From: Solirubrobacterales bacterium
GTDB lineage: Bacteria > Actinomycetota > Thermoleophilia > Solirubrobacterales > Solirubrobacteraceae
Direction: 5' to 3'
DNA length: 32,470 bases
NCBI GenBank assembly: GCA_013815355.1
Contig: JACDGG010000014.1
Coordinates: 1-32,470 of the forward strand
Each line of letters opens with the position of its first letter. Position 1 is the stretch's first letter. Shown one piece after another: positions 8,714-16,327 of the stretch. Position numbers and translations under genes: made by a program. The notes under the pieces were generated by a model that was given only the letters and a program-made list of their open reading frames with translations, was not told the origin of the DNA and did not search any database.

Positions 8714-10076
8714 CGAGAGTGGCTCTTGCCAACATGAGTTGCTCGCGGACGCGCTCCAGCGAGGTACCTCCCTCGGAGACCTTGGACTCCAGCCAGGAAC
8801 TCTGCGCAAGCACGGCGTCGAACTGCGCGCGCTGCGTGGCGAGCAGCGGGCAGACGGCGATGATCTCATCGTCGGTCAGAGCCAACAGACCCTTGCCTCC
8901 ATCCACTGCCGTGCGCACCAGTCCAGCGACAACACCATGCGCCTCGCGAAACGGCATACCCAATCTCACGAGGAGGTCGGCCACGTCGGTCGCCGCGATA
9001 AGCTCATCGGCTGCGGCCTCGCTCATGCGCTCGCGCTCAAAGCGCACTCCGTCGATCATTCCCTTCGCTGCGGCAAGCGTCAGCTCGACGGTGTCGACGG
9101 CGTCGAAGAGATGCTCCTTGTCCTCCTGCAAGTCCTTGTTATAAGTGAGCGGCAGTGCGTGCATGACCCCATGCAAGGCCGCAAGATGACCTACCACCCG
9201 AGGCGCCTTTGCGCGCAGCAGCTCGGCCGCGTCCGGGTTCTTCTTCTGCGGCATGATCGAGGAGCCCGAGGTCCACGCGTCGGGCAGCTCGCAGAAGCCG
9301 AACTCAGAGCTCGACCACAGGACAAGCTCGGCCCCGAGGCGGGAGAGATGGGTCGAGCAGGTGGCTGCTGCGCCGAGATAGTCGAGCACAAAGTCTCTTC
9401 CGGAGACCGCATCGATCGAATTGACCGCGACCTCGCGGAAGCCGAGCTCGCGCGCGACCATTCGCCTGTCGGTGTCGAAGTTAACTCCGGCCAGGGCACC
9501 TGCGCCGAGCGGCAGACGTCCTGACTCGTGCTCGGCGAAAGCGAAACGCGAGCGGTCTCGAGCAAGCATCCAGAAGTAGGCAAGCAGGTGGTGGCTGAGA
9601 TACACGGGTTGAGCTCGCTGCAGGTGGGTATAGCCGGGCAGCGGCCATTCCAGGTGCTCCTCGGCCCTCCGCAGCAGGACCTCCATCAACTCCACGATGC
9701 CGCGCTGTGCTCCACGCGCGCGCTCGCTCACATACATAGCCAGATCTGTCACCACCTGATCGTTGCGCGAGCGCGCCGTGTGCAGCTTCCCGCCCACAGC
9801 GCCGGCGATCTCCGTGACCCGCCGCTCGATCGCCATGTGAATGTCCTCGTCGCCCGCAGCGAACACGAAGCGCTCCTCGCGCAACTCCTCCTCGATCGCC
9901 GTCAAAGCATCGAGCAGGCCGTCGCGCTCCTCGGTAGCGATGATGCCCCGTGCGGCCAGCATCGCGGCATGCGCACGCGACTGCGCTATGTCCTGGGGCC
10001 ATAGACGACGATCGAAGCCGATCGAGGCGTTGAGGCGCTGAAAGTCGGGGTGCTGAGGTTCGTGGAAGCGGGCCAT
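8694..10076 (-). CDS. argH: argininosuccinate lyase
   Basis: Splits argininosuccinate into arginine and fumarate, the last step of arginine synthesis. The 460-residue protein is full length and carries the fumarase/aspartase superfamily signature GSSIMPQKKNPD, the substrate-binding HTARSRNDQV, and GYTHLQRAQPV with the catalytic His. The start ATG at 10076 gives MARFHEPQHPDF. A second, broken copy of this gene lies at 15749-16284, and its readable parts are closely similar. No other arginine gene is next to it; it precedes the DNA glycosylase and follows a SurA-like lipoprotein gene. Confidence 0.97.
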   Translation of the reverse strand: MARFHEPQHPDFQRLNASIGFDRRLWPQDIAQSRAHAAMLAARGIIATEERDGLLDALTAIEEELREERFVFAAGDEDIHMAIERRVTEIAGAVGGKLHTARSRNDQVVTDLAMYVSERARGAQRGIVELMEVLLRRAEEHLEWPLPGYTHLQRAQPVYLSHHLLAYFWMLARDRSRFAFAEHESGRLPLGAGALAGVNFDTDRRMVARELGFREVAVNSIDAVSGRDFVLDYLGAAATCSTHLSRLGAELVLWSSSEFGFCELPDAWTSGSSIMPQKKNPDAAELLRAKAPRVVGHLAALHGVMHALPLTYNKDLQEDKEHLFDAVDTVELTLAAAKGMIDGVRFERERMSEAAADELIAATDVADLLVRLGMPFREAHGVVAGLVRTAVDGGKGLLALTDDEIIAVCPLLATQRAQFDAVLAQSSWLESKVSEGGTSLERVREQLMLARATLDECPRG

Positions 10077-10191
10077 TGCAGAGGAGTCTATTGAGCCATC
10101 GATCTCGCCCGCGGCACATCCTGAAGGACAATCCGGCTATATGATCTCTCCCCGGCCGCTCGGCGAGTCCACGCGGCCTGCGTCGCATTGC

Positions 10192-11205
10192 CTAGGGCTG
10201 ATTCGCCGCCAGATAGGTGAGTTCTTCGTGGGCCAGCGGCCCACGATATTGACTGCACTGCTGGACTACGTAACCCGCCAAGCAGTCCGTCTTTGCGGCC
10301 CACCTACGCACGTATTCACTGGTCATTTCCTCATAGGCTCGGTGTCTACTTTGAGCAAGTAGCTGTCCTTCGATCGTTGTGCGCACCACGGCCATGGGCT
10401 TCACGTACCCCGGCCGTACGTGCCGGACGACGAACGCGACATAGCGGCCATCAAGCGGCATCGGGCGACTGGCCACACCTACCCTGGCCGCGAAGATCGC
10501 CTCAAGCAAACGGCGTTTCTCCGCTGGTCCCGTGAAGTGATCGGACCTGAGATAGGTCTCGTGGAAGGCCAGCCTCGCCAGCGGCGAGGTCTGCCCGATA
10601 CCGCGTCCTACGAACGCATCGGCCTCGGCAACGCTCTTGAATCCCTCAGCAAGATCGAATTCCCGGAGCTCCGGGACACGATAACGGGCGATGTGGGAGC
10701 GGTAGAAGCTCTCCACACGGACAGCCGTCACCAACGCCCTGGCAGTCTTCTCGGCCCGTTCACCGAGCAGACGGCGCAGTTCCGATGCAGCCCATTGCGC
10801 CCGCGTTTCAAAGCTGGCGTCCGCCGAGGTCTCCTTGGTGGCGGCAAGCGTCGCCCGAAATTCGGCCTGCCCGCCGATCGTCGCTTCGCCCTGCTCTCGC
10901 ACGCGTCGCTTGAGCTCACTGTCGGAGAGCGTCAGACCCTGTTCGCGGGCTTCGCCGAGCAACCAGTTCGCGGTGATCAAGAATCGCAGCGCCCGTTGCC
11001 GGGGGGACTGATGCGGTGAGCCCGAGGAGATCGCCGGGTTGGCTCCGTGCGCAATCGCCGCGCCCCAATGCGCAACGGCATGACTATCGATCGCTAGAGC
11101 CCCCACACGGACCGCTGTAGGACCCGAGCTGCTTCCGCCACAACCCGCGAGGACGCTCGCGAGCACAACAGCAACAGCAGCAACGACACCAGGGAGGCGA
11201 CTCAT
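10192..11205 (-). CDS. SurA/PrsA-like lipoprotein, paralogue 1
   Basis: Probably an extracytoplasmic, lipid-anchored folding factor of the SurA N-domain/parvulin type. From the ATG at 11205 it has 337 residues (a GTG at 11214 is also possible). It shows a lipobox (LAGC), then AVRVGALAIDSHAVAHW like the first strand and helix of SurA-N domains, a long helical region, and a degenerate parvulin-like part after FYRSHIARYRVPELREF. The C-terminus has W-x3-T-D-C-x2-GY-x4-C, shared with three paralogues in this window. The parvulin domain lacks a clear GG-x-LG motif, so isomerase activity is doubtful. It lies 6-15 bp downstream of the P450 in the same direction and is probably cotranscribed. Confidence 0.75.
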   Translation of the reverse strand: MSRLPGVVAAVAVVLASVLAGCGGSSSGPTAVRVGALAIDSHAVAHWGAAIAHGANPAISSGSPHQSPRQRALRFLITANWLLGEAREQGLTLSDSELKRRVREQGEATIGGQAEFRATLAATKETSADASFETRAQWAASELRRLLGERAEKTARALVTAVRVESFYRSHIARYRVPELREFDLAEGFKSVAEADAFVGRGIGQTSPLARLAFHETYLRSDHFTGPAEKRRLLEAIFAARVGVASRPMPLDGRYVAFVVRHVRPGYVKPMAVVRTTIEGQLLAQSRHRAYEEMTSEYVRRWAAKTDCLAGYVVQQCSQYRGPLAHEELTYLAANQP

Positions 11206-11220
11206 CACGATCACCGAGAC

Positions 11221-12363
11221 TCAGGCCAGCGCCTCGCGCATGCGACGGCTGGCCAGCACTATCGCCCCACCGTCGGGGGCAAACGACACCGAACTCCTCG
11301 CCGCGCCCTCCGAGCTCGCCGCAGCGGGGCGCAAGTCCAGTTCCCTAAGCACCGTGTTCATGACCTCGCGCATCTCCAGCTGCGCGAAGCTCACGGCCAC
11401 GCACCGACGCACGCCACCACCAAACGGAATCCAGGAGTAGGTTCCCGCCGACTCCTCGAGGAACCGCTCCGGCCTAAAGCTCAGCGGATCCGGATATATG
11501 TCGGCACGACGGTGCAGCAGGTAGATGCACGGCGCGACGATCGTCTCGGCAGGCAACGTGTAGGCGCCGAGATGCATCGGCTCTGTCAGCCGGCGCATTA
11601 TGATCGGCACGGCCGGACATAGACGCAGCGTCTCCTTGACGACAGCGTCGAGATACTCTTCGCCCTCCTCTGCCAGCAGCTCCGCGCGCAAGCGCTCGAG
11701 CTTCTCCGGATGGCGCAGCAGGCGCTCGAACACCCACGCGAGTGACGTCGCGGTCGGCCCGTCGGAGAGCATCGTGACGAGTTCGTCGCGCATCTTCTCC
11801 TCGCTCGCCCATTCTCCGTCGACGGCGTGGGCGCGCTCGAGCATCGAGTGGATGCCGTCGAACACCGAGTGCATGACCACTTCGAGCGAGATTGCCTGCA
11901 TGCGCGGCCACAGCGCGAACGGCTCGCCAAGCGGCCAGCGCTCGATCTGTTCCTCGGCGACGGCGCCCATCATCGCGCCGTACGCCTTCATCCGCTGGGC
12001 GTGGAAGGAGGGCAGCAAACGCCGGCGGTCGCTTAGGTGCTGCGGCTCGTCCAGCAGCATCACCGAGCGGGGCCCGAGCAGCGGACCGAGCAGCGGATTG
12101 GCTTCGCCGGCCCCCGCCCGCAGCAGCTCAGAGTCGGTGGTAAAAACCTCCTTGACATGCTCGGGCTGTGTAAGAAACACCCACGGGCGCCCGCGCCGGA
12201 CACGCAGCGTGAAGATGTTGCCGTAGCGGGCGTAGCATCGATCCATCACCTCGAGCGGCCGTAGCGCCCACGCCAATGCTTGCACGGTACTTGGCAACGG
12301 GGGCCCCGGTGGCAGCAACTCCCGGCGACCAGCATCAACGACCATCGTGTCTTCACCCGCCAT
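11221..12363 (-). CDS. cytochrome P450, upstream copy with an internal deletion
   Basis: A heme monooxygenase homologue of 380 residues, paralogous to the 449-residue P450 at 17447-18796. It keeps the I-helix region SDGPTATSLAW, ETLR (ExxR) and the heme-Cys motif FGGGVRRC. About 70 residues present in the other copy are missing in frame after VVMHSVFD, near 11855. This is the region between E and H helices (F-G helices and loop), which forms the substrate lid in P450s. It may therefore be inactive or altered, though the frame is intact. Start ATG 12363 is chosen for its position relative to the paralogue and a GGAGGGG ribosome binding site upstream; the frame stays open to 12489. The neighbouring tRNA is divergent. 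Confidence 0.85.
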   Translation of the reverse strand: MAGEDTMVVDAGRRELLPPGPPLPSTVQALAWALRPLEVMDRCYARYGNIFTLRVRRGRPWVFLTQPEHVKEVFTTDSELLRAGAGEANPLLGPLLGPRSVMLLDEPQHLSDRRRLLPSFHAQRMKAYGAMMGAVAEEQIERWPLGEPFALWPRMQAISLEVVMHSVFDGIHSMLERAHAVDGEWASEEKMRDELVTMLSDGPTATSLAWVFERLLRHPEKLERLRAELLAEEGEEYLDAVVKETLRLCPAVPIIMRRLTEPMHLGAYTLPAETIVAPCIYLLHRRADIYPDPLSFRPERFLEESAGTYSWIPFGGGVRRCVAVSFAQLEMREVMNTVLRELDLRPAAASSEGAARSSVSFAPDGGAIVLASRRMREALA

Positions 12364-12503
12364 GTCTCCAACCCCCCCTCCAGTGTTATCTTGTCGTTTC
12401 TCTCTAACTATCTGACCGTGCATGTCTCTGTCCTCTGATTCGCCTCTTTGCACCAGTTTCGCGTCTATCCGCGAGGAGACCGAGCCCATCTGAGGCGTTG
12501 CGC

Positions 12504-12532
12504 TTGCGATTCGTCTCGCTGCGATTTAGGAT
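12504..12532 (+). promoter_or_regulatory. promoter of the upstream tRNA copy
   Basis: TTGCGA (12504-12509), 17 nt, TAGGAT (12527-12532). The same arrangement (TTGCCA, 17 nt, TAGGAT) precedes the downstream tRNA, and the sequence from TAGGATACCGCGA onward is nearly the same in both. The start point would be near 12539, leaving a 68-nt leader before the tRNA. The rest of 12364-12606 is the divergent P450 leader; both P450 leaders share GGACAGAGACA and AGAGAAACG. Confidence 0.6.
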
Positions 12533-12606
12533 ACCGCGACAGTCCTGGCAAATGGGACTTTACTTTGTCGTGAGCGCTCCACGGTGGGAGGCGTTTGGCT
12601 GCACCC

Positions 12607-12679
12607 GCACCAGTACCTTAATCGGTGAAAGGACCGGTCTTAAACACCGGTGATCCGGGTTCGAGCCCCGGCTGGTGCA
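12607..12679 (+). tRNA. tRNA with anticodon UAA and class I fold (upstream copy)
   Basis: The 73-nt sequence is identical to the copy at 19039-19111. It folds into a 7-bp acceptor (GCACCAG/CTGGTGC), a 4-bp D stem, a 5-bp anticodon stem with loop CTTAAAC, a 4-nt variable loop (TGAT) and a 5-bp T stem with loop TTCGAGC. The discriminator base is A and CCA is not encoded. Anticodon UAA reads UUA, normally leucine, but bacterial tRNA-Leu has a long variable arm that is absent here. The downstream neighbour is a remnant of the BacA-like gene instead of the synthetase gene. Confidence 0.9.
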
Positions 12680-12706
12680 TGGAAAACAAAATACAGTCAG
12701 GAGTCT

Positions 12707-12970
12707 TACGTCATCGACCAGCCTTCCAAGCCTGTCGTTGCCGCGAGCCTGCTCGCGAAGCGCTTCGACGCGGGCCTGACCCATGTTCATCACGCCCAGG
12801 AACATCCCGAGGAGTTGCGTTTGGTGGATTACTACGGCGCCGTCGACACAACCTGGGTCGTCTACGGTCCGGTCAAGCATTTCACGGGCGAGGTGATCGG
12901 TCAGCGCGTGCCCTGGCTATTCACCGGGAGGCCAGGCTCGCCTGCCTGCGCACGACCCTCGCGAACGTAG
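12707..12970 (+). pseudogene. 3' remnant of the BacA/prephenate dehydratase-like gene
   Basis: From about 12707 the translation matches residues 120-190 of the intact protein encoded at 23776-24363, e.g. IDQPSKPVVA, RFDAGLTHVHHA, YYGAVDTTWVVYG and VIGQR-PWLF. The N-terminal 119 residues are missing; the homology starts 28 nt after the tRNA. It is the trace of a deletion that removed the synthetase, pabAB, GNAT and mutase genes of this block copy. The frame stays open to the stop at 12968-12970, with an unrelated 14-residue tail. A short translated protein is possible but lacks the first lobe of the fold. Confidence 0.85.
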
Positions 12971-13025
12971 CTCACCCGCCGTCACGGCCGAGGGCGGCCT
13001 GCATGCATGTGCCGACACGCTCTCC

Positions 13026-14021
13026 TCACGCGAGACCTCCGCCTCCATGTCCACAGCCCCTTGCATATCCCTGAGCGCAGACCGTCCTAGCAGCCCACCT
13101 CCGTTCCTCTGCCGCACGCGTGGCCGTCGAAGCCTGCCGGCCCGCGAGGTACTCGACGATTCGGTCCTCCACGCGCGCAAGCCCCGGCTCGTGCGCTGGG
13201 CTGACGTGCAACACCTCGAAAATATAGTACCAGTCGCCCCGCAGCGGACCGACGAGCAGCCGCGGCCTGGCGCGGAAGATATTGGCGACTAAGCCCTCAC
13301 CGCGCATGCCCCTCCGTCCCACCAGGTCCTGCAGAGCCCCACCTAAGTGCGCCAGTGGGCCTTGCGAGACATGCCGCGCTACGCGGGCAGGATCCTTTCC
13401 AGATTCAATTTCGCGTTTCGCTTTCAACGTCGGGCCAAGTCGCGGAGTCTCGATCACCACTACCTTGCGATGCTCGGGAACGAGGAAATGTCTTTTGTGG
13501 CGCGTGTAGTACGCAACGACCTGTGTGTGACCGATCCCTTGCGCCGCTAGCACCGTTCGGGCCTGCTGAATCTCCGCTTCCAGCAGCTCTAGCTTGACCA
13601 CCCGAACCTGATCAGCCTCTGTCGCACGAGAGCCAACAACCTGCATTCGCTTCGCTGCCCGAGGGACATCTCCGAAAGCGATCCCAGCACGCCGCTCGTA
13701 GTTCAGCACTTCCGTCTCGCGTCTGGCGCGTCGCTCGCTCACCGTGAGCCCAAGCTCTCGGCCCTCGCCAAGCGTCCACTGCTCGGAGATCAAAAAGCTC
13801 AGCGCCCTGGCTTCCACGACACGCTTGCCGCTGGTATTGCCTGGGGCGAGGCCATCTTCGACGGCTATCCAATGGTCGAGATCCGTCCGCGTGATCGCCA
13901 CCCCGGCGACACGCGCCACAACATCGATTGAGCCCCCGCCGCACGCACCGACCGCGATCGCCACGACCACGGCGGCGCCGCACGCGCAGGTCAAATGACG
14001 CACATTCATCACATCCGACAA
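13026..14021 (-). CDS. SurA-like lipoprotein, paralogue 2
   Basis: A 331-residue predicted lipoprotein: hydrophobic N-terminus with lipobox VGAC, then VVARVAGVAITRTDLDHWI (SurA-N-like), a helical middle with YYTRHKRHFLVPEHRKVVVI, and a parvulin-like part ending in LVGPLRGDWYYIFEVLHV. The C-terminal W-x3-T-x-C-x2-GY-x3-C motif is shared with the three paralogues. It was placed in the surface folding-factor group by this pattern and not by a search. The start may also be the ATG at 14009. Codon 244 is TTA. It converges with the BacA-like remnant and is preceded upstream by a fragment of a secreted protein. Confidence 0.75.
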   Translation of the reverse strand: MSDVMNVRHLTCACGAAVVVAIAVGACGGGSIDVVARVAGVAITRTDLDHWIAVEDGLAPGNTSGKRVVEARALSFLISEQWTLGEGRELGLTVSERRARRETEVLNYERRAGIAFGDVPRAAKRMQVVGSRATEADQVRVVKLELLEAEIQQARTVLAAQGIGHTQVVAYYTRHKRHFLVPEHRKVVVIETPRLGPTLKAKREIESGKDPARVARHVSQGPLAHLGGALQDLVGRRGMRGEGLVANIFRARPRLLVGPLRGDWYYIFEVLHVSPAHEPGLARVEDRIVEYLAGRQASTATRAAEERRWAARTVCAQGYARGCGHGGGGLA

Positions 14022-14099
14022 GGTAGCTCATGTGAACGGATCAACTGCTCGAAAAGCATTTGTGGCCGCTGTGGCGGGTCCCACAATTCCAGCGTGGCT

Positions 14100-14297
14100 C
14101 TACCGCCGGGTCGCTAGCTCAGCATACCCGACGCGGCTGCTGCACAGGAACGGGTTTTCGAGATGCACCTTGACCGGCAGCGACAGAGCCGTGCCACCCG
14201 CAGCATGAATCTGCATCTTCAAACGTAGAAGAGCGCCGCACGATTCGTCAACTCTTGTCTCTGTCTCGAAGGATTCGTGTTGATTGACCGTGCCGGC
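14100..14297 (-). pseudogene. fragment of an actinobacterial secreted protein (LENPFL motif)
   Basis: Between two lipoprotein genes, the minus strand has an open stretch of about 65 residues without a plausible start. It contains ESCGALLRLKMQIHAAGGTA and SLPVKVHLENPFL, then ends at TAG (14100-14102). I recall the K-V-H-L-E-N-P-F-L segment from the C-terminal half of secreted hypothetical proteins in Solirubrobacterales, so this looks like a gene remnant. The identification is from memory. A TTGACG/TACGTT pair near 14230-14255 could also serve as a promoter for the lipoprotein gene at 13026-14021. Confidence 0.35.
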
Positions 14298-14305
14298 TCA
14301 TCCGC

Positions 14306-15250
14306 CTAGCTGGCGCATTGCGGTATCAACCATCCCGTGCGACACGTAGTTCTTGCCCGCAAGCGTCGCTGCAGGTCGGGGAGTAGGCTGCCCGTCACGT
14401 CACGCTTGGCGAGGCGCCGCCTGATCGTGGCTTCGACCGTGCGCAATGGTTGCAGCGTGGGCCGGATCGCCCGGGTCACTTTGAAGACGTAGGAGAGCGC
14501 CTGCTGCACGGGGCCTATGAGCACTCTCAACCTCGCGCCGAAGACATGCCTTTCGAACGGTGCCTCTCCGCTGCCGCGGACTAAGCCCATGATTAAGCCT
14601 CCGTGCGCCTCGGGCGAGACATTCAGGCGCTTGGCAACGTAGGAGAAACGCTTGCCGGAGAGCACTTCGCGCTTGCCACGCTGCGCGATGGCCTGGTCAA
14701 AGGTCATGAAGACCGCGATGTCACGCCGTTCAGGGATCACGAAGTCGACCTCATGTCCGCGGTAGTAGTCGATCAGTTGAGCGCGACCTACCGTTGCTTC
14801 GGCCTGCATCACGAGGCGCTGCTGCACGCGAGCAGCGAGGATCTGGAGCTTGGCCAGCCAGAGACGATCGGCAGCCGTCAACTTGGAACTCGCGAGTAAT
14901 CGCTGCAACTCGGTTTCGCGCGGCCCGAGGCCAAGGCTGAGGCCTCCCGTGCGAGCATATCCGAGCAATTCAAGGCGCCTGCCGGCTTCGGCGTCGTTGG
15001 CGCTTACACCGAGTTCGCGAGCCTCATCCACAGTCCACTCGAAGCCGATCAACTTGCTCAGGACGACCCGTCCGTCCACAGGACCATGCCCAACGTCCTC
15101 CGTAATGTCGACCCAATGCTCAAGCACAGACCTCGAGATCGCGCTCCCACCAACTTGTGCGACAGGCGACCCGGCTGCGGAGCCGCCACAGCCGGACACT
15201 GACAACAGCAGCATTACCACCACACACGGCAGGACCTGAGATAACGGCAT
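14306..15250 (-). CDS. SurA/parvulin-like lipoprotein, paralogue 3
   Basis: From ATG 15250 this is a 314-residue lipoprotein (ATG 15274 is possible). The lipobox is VSGC. A SurA-N-like start (PVAQVGGSAISRSVLEHW) is followed by helices and the most recognisable parvulin domain of the four paralogues: PERRDIAVFMTFDQA, SGKRFSYVAKRLNVS, HGGLIMGLVRG and IGPVQQALSYVFKV. The C-terminus has the shared T-T-C-x2-GW-x4-C motif. It probably assists folding of exported proteins at the cell surface. Codons 227 and 231 are both TTA, so translation would depend on a UUA-reading tRNA. It is followed 39 bp upstream by the aminotransferase remnant. Confidence 0.78.
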   Translation of the reverse strand: MPLSQVLPCVVVMLLLSVSGCGGSAAGSPVAQVGGSAISRSVLEHWVDITEDVGHGPVDGRVVLSKLIGFEWTVDEARELGVSANDAEAGRRLELLGYARTGGLSLGLGPRETELQRLLASSKLTAADRLWLAKLQILAARVQQRLVMQAEATVGRAQLIDYYRGHEVDFVIPERRDIAVFMTFDQAIAQRGKREVLSGKRFSYVAKRLNVSPEAHGGLIMGLVRGSGEAPFERHVFGARLRVLIGPVQQALSYVFKVTRAIRPTLQPLRTVEATIRRRLAKRDVTGSLLPDLQRRLRARTTCRTGWLIPQCAS

Positions 15251-15313
15251 CGCCGCGGCACCGTAGCGCAGCATTCCGTTGCGCCACCTCTCGAGCGGCG
15301 AAGATGTGCCGCT

Positions 15314-15748
15314 TTAGCGTCCGAGACTCGCGACCAGCACACGCGTGACGCGCTCGACCTGACCCTCTCCCATCCCCGGGAAGAACGGCAGTGCCAGCAA
15401 CTGCGCGGCCACCCGCGCATACGGGGAATTCCCCTCTGTGGTGCCCAAAACGCTCTTTGTAAAAGCTCATCAGATGAATCGCGGGAAGATATGGCTTGCT
15501 CTGGATGCCGTCCGCAGCGAGGTGGTCGATCACGCGAGCGCGATCAGCATCATCTGGCAGTTGCGCGACGAACGCGAACCATCCTCGAATGTCTCCGTCC
15601 AGGTCCTCACAGGGCAACCCCAGCTCCTCGACGTTGGCGAGTGCCTCGCGATAGAGCGCGGCGACGCGTGCGCGCGCAGCGAGCATGCCCTTCAGGCGCT
15701 CGAGCTGTGCAATTCCCAGCGCGCACGGGATATCCGAAAGCCTGTAGT
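15314..15748 (-). pseudogene. 3' remnant of a DegT/DnrJ/EryC1-type aminotransferase gene
   Basis: On the minus strand, translation from 15748 reads NYRLSDIPCALGIAQLERL, then DDADRARVIDHLAADGIQSK and PAIHLMSFYKERFGH, typical of the C-terminal third of PLP-dependent sugar-type aminotransferases. After GEFPVC (near 15425) the frame shifts; in the next frame it continues as LLALPFFPGMGEGQVERV and ends at TAA (15314-15316). The N-terminal part with the PLP lysine is absent: the sequence joins argH sequence directly at 15748/15749. It is a truncated and frameshifted gene. No intact copy is present in the window. Confidence 0.8.
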
Positions 15749-16284
15749 TGACGGTGCTCGAGCAGCAGCTCGCTGACCATGCCGATCTCTGCATCGGTCA
15801 GATCCGATAGGCCCTCGCCAGCGTCCAGCGCGGTGCGCACGAGCCCGGCGACCACGCCATGGGCCTCGCGGAAGGGCAGCCCAGGCGGACGAGCAGGTCG
15901 GCCACGTCGGTGGCGGTGATCAGCTCGTCGCAGGCCGCCTCGCGCATGCGTTGACGATCAAAGCTCACACCGGCGATCATTCCGGCGGCGGCCGCGAGCG
16001 TCAGCTCAAGCGTGTCGGCCGCGTCGAAGAGGTGCTCCTTGTCCTCTCCTGCAGGTCCTTGTTGTAGGTCATGGGCAGCGCATGCAGCACACCGTGGAAC
16101 ACCGCCAGGTGGCCGACGAGGCGCCTTCGCCCGCAGCAGCTCGGCGGCGTCGGGGTTCTTCTTTTGGGGCATGCGGCATGAGCGCGCGACTGCGCGACGT
16201 CCTCGCGCCACAGCCGCCGATCGAAGCCGATCGAGGTGTTCAAGCGCTCGAATCGGGGTGCCGAGGCTCGTGAAATCGGGACAT
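15749..16284 (-). pseudogene. argH: argH pseudogene (decayed second copy)
   Basis: The minus strand starts at ATG 16284 with MSRFHEPRHPD, like intact argH. It then frameshifts into SIGFDRRLWREDVAQSRAHAA and jumps to MPQKKNPDAAELLRAKAPR, a deletion of about 240 residues removing most of the active site. After further frameshifts it reads DKEHLFDAADTLELTLAAAAG, TATDVADLLVRLG and MVAGLVRTALDAGEGLSDLT, and stops matching at LLLEHR (15749). There it joins the aminotransferase remnant. It marks the argH position in the downstream block copy; the intact gene is at 8694-10076. Confidence 0.9.
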
Positions 16285-16327
16285 ACAGCGAGTCTATGGC
16301 GATGCTGCTGCTCGCCGGCCGCAGCTC

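Larger units (their letters stand above)
8694..12970. repeat. upstream copy of a tandemly duplicated gene block
   Basis: In order this copy holds argH, SurA-like lipoprotein, P450 (all minus strand), tRNA and the 3' remnant of the BacA-like gene (plus strand). The same order and strands recur at 15749-24363. The match rests on gene content, protein similarity and identical tRNAs, not on a computed alignment. Everything between the tRNA and the middle of the BacA-like gene is missing here. Confidence 0.7.

Noticed and set aside
10192-11214. Arginine-related function for the gene next to argH
   Set aside because: Lipobox and SurA-like pattern show a surface protein; it groups with the other lipoproteins in the window.
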